Shown here in pieces: positions 39,486 through 48,247 of a stretch of 64,000 nt of DNA; position 1 is the stretch's first letter, and each line of letters begins with the position of its first letter. The DNA lies in assembly GCA_934140575.1 (NCBI GenBank), contig CAKPBJ010000003.1:1-64000 (forward strand), written 5' to 3'. Below the pieces are notes generated by a model. That model made no database searches, had not been told where the DNA came from, and was given only the letters and a program-made list of their open reading frames with translations. The DNA is from an uncultured Bacilli bacterium. Lineage in GTDB: Bacteria > Bacillota_I > Bacilli_A > RF39 > UBA660. Position numbers and translations under genes: made by a program.

Positions 39486-40934
39486 ATGAAAAAAAGTATA
39501 ATTTTTTTAATCAACGGTTTAGGAATTGAAAAACCAGGAAGTTACAGTATTTCCCTTGATCAAGATATGCCAAATTTATGTAGAACAAAAGAAACATCAT
39601 TTTTTACAACAGCAATTACTAATAGTTTAGAATATAGAAGTGCCTATCAACAATTTTTTATGGGAGATACCTATAAAATGGAATTAGATTATATAAAAGA
39701 AAATATCCTAAACAATAATTTAGTAAATAACCCAGTATATCAAAGTTTTGCATCCAACGTATCAAATCAAGAAGCAAAATTACATATATTTCTAGAACCA
39801 ACAACAGAAAGGGTAGTAGAACAAATAAATGACTTAGTCAGCAATCTAAATCTTCCTAAGAATAAAAAGGTATACATTCATTTATTACTACCTCAACTAA
39901 CAGTAGACGACTACAATAAATTAACAGAAATAATTAATTATATAAAATATCATATAGATGAAAGAATTAATGTAGGATTTGTAATAGGTAAAGAATATTT
40001 AAGTGAAAAATTAACTGTTGATGAAAAAAAACAAATGTGTAAGTTATTATTTTATTGTTCTGCAGAAAGATGGATTCGTACAGAAGAAAAACTACAAAGT
40101 CTAAAAGAACAAAATATAATTCCTTGTAAAGCAGCCGGATTCTGTGCAAATAATGATTGTTATATTCAAAATAATGACACAATTTTATTTTTTAATACAA
40201 GACGTGAAGATTATGATAAATTTATTACATCAATATATGGAAATGCTCAAGAAGTAATAAAAAATGCTCCAATAAACATACCTGTATATTCATTATTAAA
40301 ACTATATAGTCAATATAATATAAATTCTTTTGCCGAAAATATTAATTATGAAAATAGTTTAAGTAATAACCTTCAAAAATATAATAAAAAAGCACTAATA
40401 TTAACGAATAGAGAACATGTAAACTTAATTAATTTTTACGCAAATGGACTAAATCAAGTAAATAATCCAAATATTGTCTTTATGATATTAGATGAATCAC
40501 TGTATGATTACAATACAATTGTAAATATAATAGATAATTCAGACTATGATTTAATTATATTTGATTACTTTATGGACACATCATCAACAATCAATAATTT
40601 AAAGATTGGCTTAAGAAATATAGACAAAGTTTTAGGAAATGTAGTTGTCTGCTCTGAAAATAAACATTCATTATTTATTACAAGTTTATTTGGATTAAAG
40701 AAGGAATTACCATTAGCAGACTATAATTCAGAAAAAGTACTTTTAGATTATGAAATGCAAATACCAATATTCTTTTATGATTATACATACCCAGCAAGTA
40801 AATATAGCTTGTTCCCAGGAGATACAAACTTAATACTAAGTAGTGCCTTATGGTGTCTAACAAATGACCCACACATAGAATCTCTAATTAGACAAAAAGG
40901 ACTTTTAAAAAATTTATTTAATGCATTTAAATAA
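39486..40934 (+). CDS. degenerate relative of cofactor-independent phosphoglycerate mutase
   Basis: A 482-residue protein whose layout follows iPGM (about 510 residues) but whose catalytic residues are mostly gone. FLINGLGIEK sits where iPGM has the metal-binding LDGxG, with Asp changed to Asn. FFMGDTYKMELDYI corresponds to NIGAGR-YQDL, but the GNSEVGH nucleophile stretch before it is absent. FYCSAERWIRTEEKL parallels YYAMDRDKRWDR. FFNTRREDYDKFI parallels FNFRADRARQ. TNREHVNLINFYANGL parallels ETEKYAHVTYFFNGG. The TADHGN and NPDMVGHTG metal motifs are lost. It is therefore probably a pseudoenzyme with a binding or structural role. It is monocistronic with a GGATGTGATTTC leader. Confidence 0.65.
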   Translation: MKKSIIFLINGLGIEKPGSYSISLDQDMPNLCRTKETSFFTTAITNSLEYRSAYQQFFMGDTYKMELDYIKENILNNNLVNNPVYQSFASNVSNQEAKLHIFLEPTTERVVEQINDLVSNLNLPKNKKVYIHLLLPQLTVDDYNKLTEIINYIKYHIDERINVGFVIGKEYLSEKLTVDEKKQMCKLLFYCSAERWIRTEEKLQSLKEQNIIPCKAAGFCANNDCYIQNNDTILFFNTRREDYDKFITSIYGNAQEVIKNAPINIPVYSLLKLYSQYNINSFAENINYENSLSNNLQKYNKKALILTNREHVNLINFYANGLNQVNNPNIVFMILDESLYDYNTIVNIIDNSDYDLIIFDYFMDTSSTINNLKIGLRNIDKVLGNVVVCSENKHSLFITSLFGLKKELPLADYNSEKVLLDYEMQIPIFFYDYTYPASKYSLFPGDTNLILSSALWCLTNDPHIESLIRQKGLLKNLFNAFK

Positions 40935-40961
40935 TTTACACATACAAATATAAAAATAATG

Positions 40962-40986
40962 TCAGTTTATTAAAACTGATTTTTTT
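40962..40986 (+). terminator. intrinsic terminator
   Basis: TCAGTTT, loop, AAACTGA, then T residues. Confidence 0.8.
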
Positions 40987-41013
40987 GATATTATTAATAT
41001 GAGGTGAATAGTA

Positions 41014-41601
41014 ATGGAAAAAATAGTTTTAGCAACCAATAATAAACATAAATTAAAAGAAATAAAAGAAGTATTAAATAATTATGAAATATTATCACTT
41101 GAAGATATTAATTTTCATGAAGAAATAGAAGAAAACGGACAAACATTTACAGAAAATGCACTTATAAAAGCCAAAGCAATAAGAAAATATTTAAAAGATG
41201 ATATAAAAATTCTTGCGGATGATTCAGGTCTATGTTGTGAATCCCTTAATAATGCACCAGGAATATATAGTGCACGTTATGCTAAAAATCATGATGATAA
41301 GGCTAATAGGGACAAAGTTATTGAAAATTTAAAAGGCCTAAACCATAAAGCTTATTTTGAATGTGTACTAGTATTGTTAGAAAACAATGATAATTACAAA
41401 GTGTTTGAAGGAAGAACATATGGCCAAATAATTGAAGAAGAAAAAGGAGATACTTCATTTGGATATGACTGCATATTTTTATCAGATGATTTAAATAAAA
41501 CATTTGGAGAGGCAACAGATGATGAAAAAAACTATTGTTCTCATCGTGGAAGAGCTTTAGAAAAATTAATAAACTATTTGGAGAAAAAGCATGATAACTA
41601 A
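41014..41601 (+). CDS. rdgB: XTP/dITP diphosphatase (HAM1/RdgB)
   Basis: Hydrolyses non-canonical purine nucleoside triphosphates (XTP, dITP) and so protects DNA. The 195-residue length fits. Motifs are LATNNKHKLKEI at the start, ADDSGLCCESLNNAPGIYSARYA (substrate and metal site), GDTSFGYDCIF and the final SHRGRALEKL. AGGTGA precedes the ATG. The next membrane-protein gene starts inside its last 11 bases, so they are coupled. Confidence 0.95.
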   Translation: MEKIVLATNNKHKLKEIKEVLNNYEILSLEDINFHEEIEENGQTFTENALIKAKAIRKYLKDDIKILADDSGLCCESLNNAPGIYSARYAKNHDDKANRDKVIENLKGLNHKAYFECVLVLLENNDNYKVFEGRTYGQIIEEEKGDTSFGYDCIFLSDDLNKTFGEATDDEKNYCSHRGRALEKLINYLEKKHDN

Positions 41602-42163
41602 AAGTATATTTAACATGGTAATGTCCATTATATTCGCAAGTATTTTTACAGTATTTCTTGTTCTAATAATAATTTTTAAGTCCTTAAAATTAGATATCAT
41701 CGGAATAATATTTTGTTCAATATCACTTGTATTTGCAATAACTTCTTCAATAATAAAATCAGTAGAGTCAATAAATAATAATAAAACACTAAATACACTA
41801 ACAGAAATATTTAAAATCTCATCATTAACATTCTTTTCAACTTACTTAATACTATTATTAAATATAAATATAAAATGGCTCTTTCTAAGCCTAATATTAT
41901 TACTCTCAACAATATATATAATATTTAAATCAATAAATAAATTCCCAAAAATTAATATATTACTCCATATCACAATAATTATAATCACATTAATAACAGG
42001 ATATTTATTATATAATTTTAATTACTTATTCATACTACTTACAATCGGATTAATAACATATTATATATTTAATTTAATAATTAATAATAAGCACAATAAA
42101 ATAATTATATTTCTACTACTATTTACATATATTGACTTAGGAATATTTTTATTATTAAATTAA
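41591..42163 (+). CDS. multi-spanning membrane protein, unknown function
   Basis: A 190-residue, extremely hydrophobic protein with about six transmembrane helices and short loops, rich in Ile, Leu, Asn and Lys. No family recognised. The ATG lies within the rdgB 3' end with GGAG eight bases upstream. It is co-transcribed with rdgB. Confidence 0.6.
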   Translation: MITKSIFNMVMSIIFASIFTVFLVLIIIFKSLKLDIIGIIFCSISLVFAITSSIIKSVESINNNKTLNTLTEIFKISSLTFFSTYLILLLNINIKWLFLSLILLLSTIYIIFKSINKFPKINILLHITIIIITLITGYLLYNFNYLFILLTIGLITYYIFNLIINNKHNKIIIFLLLFTYIDLGIFLLLN

Positions 42164-42218
42164 TATTTCTTAAAATACAAAGGTTGTGTTATAATCTTAA
42201 TGTTTAGGAGAGTGAAAT

Positions 42219-43028
42219 ATGAAATTATTACAGTACATTATACTTGGATTAATACAAGGATTTACTGAACCATTACCAATATCAAGTAGTGGACACATCT
42301 ATTTATTTAAATCATTATTGAATACAAATATGTTTAATGATTTAAACTTAGAAATATTTTTAAACTTTGCATCATTCATTGCAATTCTAATTATATTTTG
42401 GTCTGATATTGTAAGACTTGTAAAAGGATTTTTTGGATTCATATCAAGTAAGGGTAAAAAATATAAAGAAGAATTTAAATATTGTATGTTAATAGTAACT
42501 GGAACAATTCCAGTAGGAATACTAGGAATCTTAATAAAAGATCCATTAGAAGAACTATTATCAAAAAACGTATATTTAGTAGGCTTTGGATTCTTAATAA
42601 CAGCAGTAGCTTTAATTCTAGTAATGAATGCCAAAGGTAAAAAAGAAGATAATGATATAACTTATAAAGATGCACTTATCATTGGACTATGTCAAGCAAT
42701 TGCACTAACTCCAGGTATTTCAAGAAGTGGACTAACACTAGTTGGATGTTTATTATGTGGGCTTAACAGAAAAGCATCACTAAAATATACATTTATGTTA
42801 TACTTCCCAGTAAGTATTGCGACAATGCTTCTTGGAATAAAAGATATCGCAGAAACTGGTTTAAACGTAAGTGTTCTTGGATACTATGCAGTCGGTATGG
42901 TAGCAGCATTTATACTTACATATATATCATATAAATGGTTATCAAAATTAGTTGAAAAAGGAAAACTATGGTTATTCTCAATCTATTTAGTAATAGTAGG
43001 AATATTCACAATAGTATTCTTCATTTAG
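42219..43028 (+). CDS. uppP: undecaprenyl-diphosphatase
   Basis: Membrane phosphatase that recycles undecaprenyl pyrophosphate to the lipid carrier used for peptidoglycan and wall polymers. It is 269 residues with 7-8 helices. The first signature is LIQGFTEPLPISSSGH (E and the SSSGH loop); the usual EFLPISSSGH has E-P-L-P here. The second is ALTPGISRSGLT. AGGAGAGTG precedes the ATG and a TATAAT lies upstream. It confirms a wall-bearing cell. It is monocistronic, with a terminator. Confidence 0.95.
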   Translation: MKLLQYIILGLIQGFTEPLPISSSGHIYLFKSLLNTNMFNDLNLEIFLNFASFIAILIIFWSDIVRLVKGFFGFISSKGKKYKEEFKYCMLIVTGTIPVGILGILIKDPLEELLSKNVYLVGFGFLITAVALILVMNAKGKKEDNDITYKDALIIGLCQAIALTPGISRSGLTLVGCLLCGLNRKASLKYTFMLYFPVSIATMLLGIKDIAETGLNVSVLGYYAVGMVAAFILTYISYKWLSKLVEKGKLWLFSIYLVIVGIFTIVFFI

Positions 43029-43050
43029 AAGTATTGTTACTTCTTTTCTT
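43028..43050 (+). terminator. intrinsic terminator of uppP
   Basis: AGAAGTA, loop TTGT, TACTTCT, then T residues. Confidence 0.82.
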
Positions 43051-43093
43051 TTTGTAAAAATTATCATATACTTGTAGTAAGGAAAGTGATACT

Positions 43094-43810
43094 ATGAAAA
43101 ATAAAAATAAAATATTACTAATATTTATAACAATTTGTATTATCTTTTATATAGCATGTAAACTAATATTATTAAATCAGTTAAAACTAAACGAAATAGA
43201 TATATATCAAAATAACACACCAACAGAAACAATAAAAATCACTAAACAAAAATGCCTAAATTGCTTTTATAATTATGACAAAAGCATAAAATTAGAAAAC
43301 TACATCCAAGATTTTAACTTAGTTGATAATAATAAAGAATATGAGTTTTATCAATCACTTGACGGAAAATCATCAATATATTTTAGTAAAGAAAAACCTA
43401 TAATAAAAGAAATATTTAATCAAAATAATTCCAAATATAAAGAATTAAACTCATTTCCAACATACATTTCAGACACTACAAAAAAACATATTTTAAAAAA
43501 ATATAATATTAAAAACGATATTGATTTATTAAAACACATAAAAAATAATCAAAAAAAGCCAAATATCTTCACACCACTAATTAAGATTAAAGAAACCTAT
43601 TTATTTAATTATCTAAATAATAGTATGAAAAATAATTATGAAACAGTATATTTTAATGGATATAATAATGGCTATATAACGATATCAAACGATAACATGT
43701 ATATAACAATAATAACTGAAGATTATAACTATCTTATAACAATTCATAATCTAGAATATTTCACAAAAGATAAAGTTATTTCAATGATTTCAAGTATAGA
43801 GATAAAATAA
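43094..43810 (+). CDS. membrane-anchored protein, unknown function
   Basis: A 238-residue protein with one N-terminal helix at about 6-25. The remainder is a polar, Asn/Lys/Tyr/Ile-rich extracytoplasmic domain with a single CxxC-like pair (KCLNCFYNY). No family recognised. AAAGTGATACT precedes the ATG. It shares a bidirectional terminator with the convergent TetR gene. Confidence 0.6.
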   Translation: MKNKNKILLIFITICIIFYIACKLILLNQLKLNEIDIYQNNTPTETIKITKQKCLNCFYNYDKSIKLENYIQDFNLVDNNKEYEFYQSLDGKSSIYFSKEKPIIKEIFNQNNSKYKELNSFPTYISDTTKKHILKKYNIKNDIDLLKHIKNNQKKPNIFTPLIKIKETYLFNYLNNSMKNNYETVYFNGYNNGYITISNDNMYITIITEDYNYLITIHNLEYFTKDKVISMISSIEIK

Positions 43811-43840
43811 AATCTAGGTAATTTTTACCTAGATTATTTT
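43811..43840. terminator. bidirectional terminator
   Basis: A perfect 11-base stem, AATCTAGGTAA and TTACCTAGATT, with loop TTT, T-rich on the plus side and A-rich before it. It serves the gene at 43094 and overlaps the TetR stop codon. Confidence 0.88.
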
Positions 43841-44412
43841 TTCTTAAAAAAGTCAATATCAGGAATAAGTATTTTAAAATAATTAACAATATTTTCTTTC
43901 TTAAAAGTTGCTGGATTTTTCATTTCATCAAAAATAACTGCTATTAAACCACTTGCATAGAATTCAACAATTGTTTCTGTAGAAATACTTGATTCATTAA
44001 TATAATTCTCACTAATATAATTATTTACAAACTTAATAACAGAATCTACCATCATATCATGAGCAATAGAATTCTTATTATTTTTAATAACAGAAGAATA
44101 AATATTAATGTTATCAGTAACATGTGAAAGTAATAAATCAACAGTCTCAATATAATACTCTTTAACAGTAGTTGTTTCCTTTGTAACTTCTAAAGACTCC
44201 TCTAATTCAATTTTTAAATCATCCATCAAAGATTGTAAAAGCTCATACTTATCTGCAAAATGATCATAAAAAGTAGATCTATTTATCTTCGACTTACTAC
44301 ATATATTAGATACCTTTATATCCTCAAAAGATTCATTTTTCATAAGTTCTATTAAGCCCCTATATAAAGTAGACTTAGTTTTTTGAATACGTAAATCTTC
44401 CTTCTTTCTCAT
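43834..44412 (-). CDS. TetR/AcrR-family transcriptional regulator
   Basis: A 192-residue regulator. The N-terminal helix-turn-helix runs from about 8 to 55 and contains FEDIKVSNICSKSKINRSTFYDHF, the usual TetR turn and recognition helix (quoted here only in part: NRSTFYDHF is diagnostic). The C-terminal ligand domain is variable. The start at 44412 has GGTGAT just upstream. It is divergent from an ABC exporter gene with a palindrome between them, so it probably represses that transporter and perhaps itself. The ligand is unknown. Confidence 0.88.
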   Translation of the reverse strand: MRKKEDLRIQKTKSTLYRGLIELMKNESFEDIKVSNICSKSKINRSTFYDHFADKYELLQSLMDDLKIELEESLEVTKETTTVKEYYIETVDLLLSHVTDNINIYSSVIKNNKNSIAHDMMVDSVIKFVNNYISENYINESSISTETIVEFYASGLIAVIFDEMKNPATFKKENIVNYFKILIPDIDFFKKK

Positions 44413-44464
44413 AAACATCACCAATTACATTTTAGAATAATATTGGACATTTGTAAAGATAAAC

Positions 44465-44479
44465 TACACATGTTGTGTA
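44465..44479. promoter_or_regulatory. palindrome, candidate TetR operator
   Basis: TACACA and TGTGTA separated by TGT, in the divergent tetR-ABC gap. It lies just downstream of a minus-strand TATAAT (44483-44488), where binding would block tetR transcription. Confidence 0.55.
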
Positions 44480-44499
44480 ATTATATAATATAAAATTGT

Positions 44500-44528
44500 T
44501 TGACTAAAAAAAAGTGCTATGTTAAAAT
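44500..44528 (+). promoter_or_regulatory. promoter of the ABC exporter
   Basis: TTGACT at 44500-44505, a 17-base spacer and TGT-extended TAAAAT at 44523-44528. Confidence 0.75.
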
Positions 44529-44558
44529 TAATAAACGCATTTATAGTGAGGTGTTTTT

Positions 44559-46304
44559 ATGAAGGCAAAAGAAAAATTCAGTACATTTAGAATATTATTT
44601 CAATATTTAAAAAATGAAAAGCTAAAACTATTTATTTATATACTATTAATATTTCTTACATATTTACCAAGCTTAATAGCAGCATTTATTTGGGGCTTTG
44701 CCTTAGAATCTCTTATTAAAAATAAATTTACAGAATTTGTAATGTATCTTGCAATCTGGGAAGGAATATACATATTCTTCTATACCATTTTACAAATACC
44801 AAGAGATTATCTATATAATTATTTAGAAATTAAATTTACAAAGAATGTATCAATTGATTTATACAAAAAAATTGATATGTTACCAGCAAAAGCCTTTGAA
44901 GAAATTGGAGTAGGTGAGTTCATAAATAGACTATATACTGATCCAGATAGAATTATGGAACTACTTCAAAAATTAATAAAATTAATATGCAAAGCACTAG
45001 TAGTAATTGTAGTATTGATTTTCTCATTTAAAATAAGCTTATTATTAGGTTTTGAAATACTATTATTTGGTCTTATCATGGGACTAATTTCATACAAATT
45101 CTTCCCAAAAATTAAAAAGACACAAGAAAGTATAAAGAAAGAATCAGATAATTATGTAAAAGTCGCCACAGAAAATATTACAGGTATTAGAGAAATAAAA
45201 TCTCTAGGAATTAAGAAAAATATAGAAAAGAATATATTTAATATCTTAAATAATTTATTTAATCATAATAAAGAAATAAAAAAATATGAAGTAATATACT
45301 ACAGTTTAAATAATTTAACTTATTTTATATTACAATTTATTATACTATTAACCGCAGGATACTATACAGTAACAGGAAAAATCGCTTACAGTATGTTTAT
45401 TGTATTAGAAACATATATTTGGAGAATAGATGAAGTTGTAGAATCAATCTCAGACTTTGGAGTAAATTACAATAAAATAACAGTTTCATTAAAAAGAATT
45501 AATGAGCTTATTAATAATAAATTATATGACGATGAAAAATTTGGTAATATAACATTAGATAATGTAAAAGGTAATATAAAGTTTGAAAATGTTAAATTTA
45601 AATATAGTGATGATGAAGATTTAACCTTAAGAGGCCTTGATTTAAATATAGAACCACATAAAAAGATTGCAATTGTAGGTAGAAGCGGAAACGGTAAAAG
45701 TACATTGTTTAATCTATTACTTAGATATTTTGATCCAATAAGTGGAACAATTTCTCTAGATGGAGTAAATATAAATGACTTAACAGAAGAAAATCTAAGA
45801 AAAAATATATCTATAATTAGACAGACACCATTCTTATTTAACTTATCAATATTTGATAATTTCAAATTAGTAAAAGATGATGTAACTCTAGAAGAAGTAA
45901 GAAAATATTGTAAAGAAGCATATATAGATGATTATATAATGAGTCTACCAGATAAATATGATACAACAATTGGAGAAGGCGGAATAAACTTAAGTGGTGG
46001 TCAAAAACAAAGATTAGCAATCGCAAGAACTCTACTATTAAATACAAAAATAATATTATTTGATGAAGCAACATCAGCCCTAGATAACGAAAGCCAAGAC
46101 TATATCAAAAAAACAATCGATAATTTAGTAAAAGATCATACAATAGTAATAGTTGCACATAGATTAAGCACAATAGTAGATGCAGATGTAATTAATGTAA
46201 TTAATAAAGGAAAATTAGAAGCAACTGGTACTCATGAAGAGTTACTAAAAAAATCAAAAGTATATAAAAACTTGTATTCAAATGAACTTACAAGTGTTGA
46301 GTAA
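44559..46304 (+). CDS. ABC exporter, fused permease and ATPase
   Basis: A 581-residue half-transporter that should work as a homodimer. The membrane domain has six helices over about 20-310. The ATPase domain has Walker A GRSGNGKST, a Q-loop RQTPFLF, the signature LSGGQKQR, Walker B IILFDEATSALD and an H-loop HRLST. This is the MsbA/LmrA-like multidrug or lipid exporter layout. GAGGTG precedes the ATG. Regulation by the divergent TetR gene is likely. The substrate is unknown. Confidence 0.93.
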   Translation: MKAKEKFSTFRILFQYLKNEKLKLFIYILLIFLTYLPSLIAAFIWGFALESLIKNKFTEFVMYLAIWEGIYIFFYTILQIPRDYLYNYLEIKFTKNVSIDLYKKIDMLPAKAFEEIGVGEFINRLYTDPDRIMELLQKLIKLICKALVVIVVLIFSFKISLLLGFEILLFGLIMGLISYKFFPKIKKTQESIKKESDNYVKVATENITGIREIKSLGIKKNIEKNIFNILNNLFNHNKEIKKYEVIYYSLNNLTYFILQFIILLTAGYYTVTGKIAYSMFIVLETYIWRIDEVVESISDFGVNYNKITVSLKRINELINNKLYDDEKFGNITLDNVKGNIKFENVKFKYSDDEDLTLRGLDLNIEPHKKIAIVGRSGNGKSTLFNLLLRYFDPISGTISLDGVNINDLTEENLRKNISIIRQTPFLFNLSIFDNFKLVKDDVTLEEVRKYCKEAYIDDYIMSLPDKYDTTIGEGGINLSGGQKQRLAIARTLLLNTKIILFDEATSALDNESQDYIKKTIDNLVKDHTIVIVAHRLSTIVDADVINVINKGKLEATGTHEELLKKSKVYKNLYSNELTSVE

Positions 46305-46335
46305 AAGTGTCATTAACAAAAAATGATACTTTTTA
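46303..46335 (+). terminator. intrinsic terminator of the ABC exporter
   Basis: AAAAGTGTCATT pairs with AATGATACTTTT (one G-U), then T residues. Confidence 0.8.
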
Positions 46336-46415
46336 TTTATCAAAATAAGCACTAAAAAACAATTTTATAAAATAACTATACATGTTATAATTAAGTCATA
46401 AGGAGATGATTAAAA

Positions 46416-48014
46416 TTGAAGACAAAAAATGTAATTTTTAGTATTTTACTTACTATAATACTAGGTGGAATTTACTACTATTTCACATATCCACCAATAA
46501 ATCCTACTAATATAGATTTCTGGGTATTTATGTTATTACTATTTATTATATATACAGCAGCATACAATCTATTTAATTTTAAAGTAACATTTACAAACTT
46601 TATAAATAGAAGATACTATAAAACAGAAAAGAATGGAAAAGCATATTTAATAGTACCAATAATTTTTGGATTAATAATAGTATTAAATATAATTTTATCA
46701 CCTTTATTTTGTTCAAGACAGTATTATAAAAGAATAAAAGTATCAACTGGAGATTTCAAAGAAGAAGTAAATGAAGTAAACTTTAATAATATTCCTCTAC
46801 TTGATAGAGACTCATCAGAAAAATTAGGTGATAGACAAATGGGTCAAATGAGTGAATTAGTGTCACAATTTGACGTATCAAATCAATATACTCAAATAAA
46901 CTACAATAATGAAATAGTAAGAGTAACACCCCTTGAATATAATGGAATAATAAAATGGTTTACAAATAGAAAACAAGGTGTAACAGGATATATAAAAGTT
47001 AATTCAACAACAGGAAAAAGTGAAGTTGTAAAATTAAAAAAAGGAATGAAGTATGTTCCATCTGGACTATTCAATGAAAATGTTTATAGAAAACTACAAT
47101 TAGCTTATAAAACATTTAATTTTGGAAGTGTTAACTTTGAAATTGATAATAAAGGTAATCCATATTGGGTAGCAAGTGTAATAAAATATACTGGAGTAGG
47201 ATTAAGAAGAGATGTGCAAGGTATTGTCATATTAGATCCAATAACAGGCAAAAGTAAATATTATGATACAAACAAAGTACCAAAATGGGTTGATCATGTT
47301 TATGAAGCAGATTTAATAATAGAACAAATTAATGACTGGGGTAAATATAAAAATGGATTTATTAACTCTTTAATAAGTCAAAAAGATGTTGTAAAAACAA
47401 CAAGCGGTTATAACTATATTGCACAAAATGATGACATATATTTATATACAGGAGTAACATCAGTACTAAGTGATGAATCAAATATCGGTTTTGTCTTAAC
47501 AAACCTAAGAACAAAAGAAACAAAATATTATTCAGTCGCAGGAGCAGAAGAAACATCAGCTATGGAGTCAGCAAAAGGACAAGTACAACAAATGAACTAT
47601 ACATCAACATTCCCACTATTAATCAATTTAAGTGGAAGACCAACATATTTAATAAGTCTAAAAGACAATGCAGGACTTGTAAAAATGTATGCCTTCGTTG
47701 ACGTAGAAGACTACCAAAAAGTAGTAGTAACAGATAGCTCAGACGGTATTAAAAAAGCAGCAGAAAATTATTTAAACGAAATTGGTGAAACAACATCAGG
47801 AGAAACTAAATCAAAAGAAATAGTAATAAATAATCTAACAACAGCAAACATTGATGGAAATACATACTACTATTTCAAAGATAACGAAGGTAAAAAATAT
47901 AAAGTATCAATAAAAATAGATAAAAATAGATTACCATTTCTAAATAATGGAGATACTATAAATATAAAATATGATAAAGACACTGACGTCATCACAATAA
48001 CAGCTATAGAATAG
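46416..48014 (+). CDS. membrane protein with large extracytoplasmic domain, unknown function
   Basis: A 532-residue protein starting at a TTG. AAGGAGATG lies ten bases upstream, and no in-frame ATG exists before the first helix ends. Hydrophobic helices lie at about 5-20, 34-50 and 72-94, and beyond them is a ~430-residue extracytoplasmic region. That region holds repeated strands around NSTTGKSEVVKLKKGMKYVPS and ILDPITGKSKYYDTNKVPKWVDHVYEAD (given in part), then an OB-like C-terminal piece. I cannot name the family, although the regular motifs suggest a conserved one. It is monocistronic. Confidence 0.6.
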   Translation: MKTKNVIFSILLTIILGGIYYYFTYPPINPTNIDFWVFMLLLFIIYTAAYNLFNFKVTFTNFINRRYYKTEKNGKAYLIVPIIFGLIIVLNIILSPLFCSRQYYKRIKVSTGDFKEEVNEVNFNNIPLLDRDSSEKLGDRQMGQMSELVSQFDVSNQYTQINYNNEIVRVTPLEYNGIIKWFTNRKQGVTGYIKVNSTTGKSEVVKLKKGMKYVPSGLFNENVYRKLQLAYKTFNFGSVNFEIDNKGNPYWVASVIKYTGVGLRRDVQGIVILDPITGKSKYYDTNKVPKWVDHVYEADLIIEQINDWGKYKNGFINSLISQKDVVKTTSGYNYIAQNDDIYLYTGVTSVLSDESNIGFVLTNLRTKETKYYSVAGAEETSAMESAKGQVQQMNYTSTFPLLINLSGRPTYLISLKDNAGLVKMYAFVDVEDYQKVVVTDSSDGIKKAAENYLNEIGETTSGETKSKEIVINNLTTANIDGNTYYYFKDNEGKKYKVSIKIDKNRLPFLNNGDTINIKYDKDTDVITITAIE

Positions 48015-48162
48015 GAGAAATACAAAAACAAACAAAAAGTATATTTCAAAAAAAGATATAACAACTGATAATTTATTTAGATTATAGACGCTCTAGGAAC
48101 AGATTTAAAGAGATTGTATACTAATTGATTTAGATAAGTAAACCAATAAATTTTCAAGATAT

Positions 48163-48190
48163 AAATGTAGTTTTTAACTACATTTTTTCT
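48163..48190 (+). terminator. intrinsic terminator
   Basis: A perfect ten-base stem, AAATGTAGTT and AACTACATTT, with loop TTT, then T residues. Between the 46416 gene's end and here, 48015-48162 shows nothing coding. Confidence 0.85.
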
Positions 48191-48247
48191 TTTCTAAAAT
48201 AATTTATTATGATATCATTTTATTAGAATACGAGAGGTGTTTAAGTA

